Shown: piece after piece, positions 61,421-64,000 of the stretch
Position numbering within the stretch: the stretch's first letter is position 1
Layout of the letters: each line of letters begins with the position of its first letter
DNA from: Ditylenchus dipsaci
Taxonomy: Eukaryota; Nematoda; Chromadorea; Rhabditida; Anguinidae
DNA: 64,000 nt
Direction: 5' to 3'
Assembly (NCBI GenBank): GCA_004194705.1
Contig: SADC01001288.1
Location: 558,001 to 622,000, forward strand
Translations under genes and position numbers: made by a program
The notes under the pieces: generated by a model
What the model was told of the DNA's origin: nothing
Seen by the model: the letters and a program-made list of their open reading frames with translations, nothing else
The model's database searches: none

Positions 61421-61809
61421 AACGGACCCTATGAAAAAATGTGATTTCAATGGCAAAATAGTTTGTCAAAAATATTATTATTTTTAATTTTTATCATTTT
61501 AACACCTACACCATCTACAATGTTTATTCCTATTGTTGGAAATGTCACTTTTTGTTTCTTGGAAAACATTAGAAGTAGATTGTAACAAAAAGGTGTATCA
61601 AAACGGGCAAAGAGAACATTTTCTGATTCTAAAAATAGTGTTTACCAGCTAAAGTTGAAGTTGAAAATTTGGGATTTTATGGGAAAATTTCGAAAACAAG
61701 CAAAAAATTTGATTAAAATATTTTTAATTAGTGCTGGAACCCTTGAAATAATGGAAAACTATTCATAAGTACAAACACGACGTAGGCGCTGATACAAGCC
61801 TGTTGCCCT

Positions 61810-61880
61810 TAACCAAATTAGGCGAGTTGGGGGGGTTAGGCGAGTTAGTTGAGCTAGGCAAGTTAGGCGAGTTGGATAAG
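61810..61880. repeat. Short tandem repeat, 9-bp unit near TTAGGCGAG
   Basis: About six imperfect 9-bp units of the type TTAGGCGAG, TTAGTTGAG and TTAGGCAAG, with a G6 run. An open frame crosses it and gives a Leu/Gly/Glu repeat, but there is no sign of a gene. Confidence 0.5.
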
Positions 61881-62039
61881 TGTACCCAAACCACCGATGT
61901 TCCCAGGGACAGTACCTCAACCACTAATGTTACAAACGACATAGTTGCCGACAGGCGCCTGCTGACCCTAGTTATGAAGTATCAAGGTATAGAATAAGTT
62001 CATCCGTTCAGTAGTTTACAGTTAAAAAGGCCAAACCCT

Positions 62040-62310
62040 CGATATAATGGCCCCTATGACAATTTTGTCAAGAAAAACTCGATATAACCGCCCCTCGATA
62101 TAACGGCCCCCCATGGGCAACCGGACAAAATCGGTTTTAAAAGTATTTGTCGCGCGACAAAAACGACTTTTAAAAGTATTTGTCGCGCGACAAAACATTT
62201 TTAAAAAGTATTTGTCGCGCGACAAAAACGACAAAAAAAAACGACGCGCGACAAAAAACTTTTTTTCGTCATTGTCGCGCGACAAAAATGGTTTTTTCAC
62301 GGTTTTGTCG
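62040..62310. repeat. Cluster of TTTGTCGCGCGACAAA palindromes
   Basis: It opens with CTCGATATAACGGCCCC words, then GGGCAACCGGACAAAATCGG. Four or more near-identical TTTGTCGCGCGACAAA palindromes follow within about 150 bp, spaced 25-40 bp apart. The same words occur at 37811-37999. Confidence 0.65.
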
Positions 62311-62509
62311 CACGCCACAAAGGGTTTTCCACTTTTTAATTCTTCATATTTTGCTCAAACTCAGTTATCAAGTCGAAATTTCTTAAAATCAGCCCTTTCG
62401 GTAATAATTAGCGATAAAGGATTAAAACGCCTAATTACGCTTTACACTTTATTTTTCTAACCATCTGGTAACAATAGTGAGCTAAACATTTTACGTAACA
62501 TAAATCGAA

Positions 62510-64000
62510 TTATTCCTGATCTTCCTCTTCTTCATCATCACTCCACACATCCACGTCTGGATTTTGGCCGTTCGCAAAGAAAAGCGCATCTTGGATTGAT
62601 TTGAGGAAGTCGATCACATCTTCGTAAAAGGGCTCTTCTATTTCGAATTTACTTCTCTCATTCCAAGCTCTGACCAGACCATGGACTTGCTCCTCTGACT
62701 CTAACTGCCTTGGGCGAACTTGCCGGAAATCTTCTTCTGGCCTCTCCTCATGTCTTAAATGAGGTAGTCAGAAAGTTTGAATAAACCAAAGTTATGATTA
62801 CCTGATGACAGCATGCCTCACCGATTCTTCTTCGAACAAGTGATGTTAAATGACTTTACTCCGATCAGGCTTGCCTCCGCCAGAAAAGTGGCCCTTGTAC
62901 TGCTTATTCCACGATTCAACTGCGTTGTTGGAGACAGGCCTCTGCAGGAGAATGTGATCGTGTATGTTTCACTCATTGAAAGGAAAGCGCGCTGGCCTTG
63001 GATTCTTTATAGACCCTTGGTAAATGTAATTCTTTTGAACATAATCTAGGAAGGCTAGAAAAATGGTTATTGAAATAAGCCCTCAAGTTATTTAAGCTAA
63101 CCTGAAACCTTATCTCCATCACTCTCGTGAGCTATCTGCAGCATTAAAAGTCCTTCATATTCTTTGATCAATGCGACGAAACCCATAAGAACATCCTGAG
63201 CTGGCAAGTAAGCAAGTTTTGAGAACAATATGATCCACTCTTTTAATTCCACATTGCCGTAGAAATGGGCAAGTCCATGTCTTCTGGCCCATTTCCGGAT
63301 AGATTGCGATAGATGAAAGATGCACTTGATAGCCGAAGCTTGAGGAAAAATAGACTTGATTGCATAGCTCGGAGCCTTTTCGAAATCTAGATATTATTAG
63401 CTGATAAAGTAATAAATGCTTATTGATTGAAAACAAAACCTGACACGAAAGCCTGCAGACTATAAGAATTTCAGGATAGCAAAATAGTTCTCTGAAGACG
63501 CGATCATACGTTTCCTCATCTTTCTTGACCATCCAAGCAAACCGCACAACAAGAAAGCGATCATCAATAAAGGCATGGACAGTAAACATCTGAAAATGAA
63601 CCATAAATACGGTTCTATTATTAGAAATTACCTGGTAAAAAACCCTCGGAGCTTTTGTGTATTGAGCATCAAATCCGACTAGTCGTGTGCGTCTTAGCAA
63701 GTTATGCCCATATTCAGACATCCATATTCAGACATTCAAGCACTTTACTATTGTGAAAATGGTCCTTCGTGACATAGAAGTATCTGTCTGAATTTCTGGC
63801 AAATCCCTTGCCCTTGCAATTCTTCTTTTGCCCATTAACAACGATGCTCTTACGGTTGCAGCAGAAATACTGCAAACCTTCGATTTTCGCACTGACCTAA
63901 AAAAAAAGAATGGAATAAATCCATGAATTACTAAGAAATACCAACCGATCTGAAAGTGTATGAAAATCATTGGCCCAGATAACGCGTCTGCCTGTTCTGC
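62510..64000 (-). pseudogene. Decayed Mutator-like (MULE) transposase, 5' end beyond the window
   Basis: MULE transposases are DDE enzymes that move Mutator-type elements. Read on the minus strand with short introns: an N-terminal part from 64000 (RRVIWANDFHTLSD); VGFDAQYT...VFYQ then MFTVHAFIDDRFLVVRFAWM and KKDEETYDRVFREL (about 63440-63700); the hallmark DFEKAPSYAIKSIFPQAS then KCIFHLSQSIRKWARRHGL (63100-63390); a PRPARFPFNE...NNAVESWNKQYKGHF segment (62830-63045); and an acidic tail to a stop at 62510-62512. Damage: TGA at 62969-62971 where the family has Trp (FPFNE*NIHD), TAA soon after (RSKVI*HHL), and a 14-bp tandem duplication at 63708-63735 next to an in-frame stop. It is therefore probably inactive, although the sequence elsewhere is well kept. 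Confidence 0.8.

Larger units (their letters stand above)
54026..62509. other. Repeat-dominated intergenic region between caudal and the MULE
   Basis: No gene could be supported. A single open stretch at 60274-60424 (product GKQKDDFDSRTIALLSKVRE and onward to a stop), preceded by TTATGTTGTAG, looks more protein-like than its surroundings and might be a lone exon. I do not recognise it and found no neighbouring exons. 54550-54930 has GCGCCCCCTTT-type words on both strands. 58560-59190 is a foldback with arms TTCCATATGGCGCTACTGG / AGTAGCGCCCTAATC and AATTATTTTGATCTGATC. Better-defined elements are listed separately. Confidence 0.5.

Overview
This is an invertebrate metazoan genomic window, AT-rich and full of repeats. 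Five spliced genes and one transposase gene can be read from it. Introns are GT-AG, many only 45-55 nt long, with T-rich acceptors ending in TTTTCAG or TTTTTAG. A cuticlin-like ZP protein, a PAL-1-like caudal homeodomain and a four-transmembrane family of nematode type make a nematode the most likely source (inference; it was not tested against a database).

Layout. 1-2021: repeats only. 2022-8982 (-): Musashi RNA-binding protein, 12 coding exons whose lengths close to an exact 400-codon frame. 8983-15492: intergenic, mostly small DNA elements. 15493-20243 (+): STT3, the catalytic subunit of oligosaccharyltransferase, 18 exons. 20633-24305 (-): a secreted ZP-domain protein convergent with STT3. 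24306-29753: intergenic repeats, including a 770-bp near-perfect palindrome. 29754-43360 (+): an M1 aminopeptidase homologue that has lost the GAMEN and HEXXH residues. Its largest intron contains, on the other strand, a gene for a duplicated multi-pass membrane protein (35909-37400). 43361-46826: repeats. 46827-54025 (-): caudal/Cdx-type homeobox gene. 54026-62509: repeats. 62510-64000 (-): a decayed Mutator-like (MULE) transposase that runs off the window.

The genes do not form a functional unit. STT3 N-glycosylates secretory proteins, and the ZP and M1-like proteins are secretory or membrane proteins and so plausible clients, but there is no operon.

Non-coding DNA is dominated by short inverted-repeat elements. 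Several have exact terminal inverted repeats (TIRs) and target-site duplications: 8 bp (hAT type), TA (Tc1/mariner-pogo type) and one of 9 bp (Mutator type). Many are palindromic along their whole length. In two families the sequence just inside the ends differs between copies but always matches between the two ends of one copy.

Three conserved genes (STT3 twice, the M1-like gene, caudal) carry single-base losses inside C or T runs. This points to homopolymer errors in the assembly rather than dead genes. I found no clearly new defence or catalytic system. The most unusual items are the dead M1 protein with its nested antisense gene, and the element families with co-varying ends.
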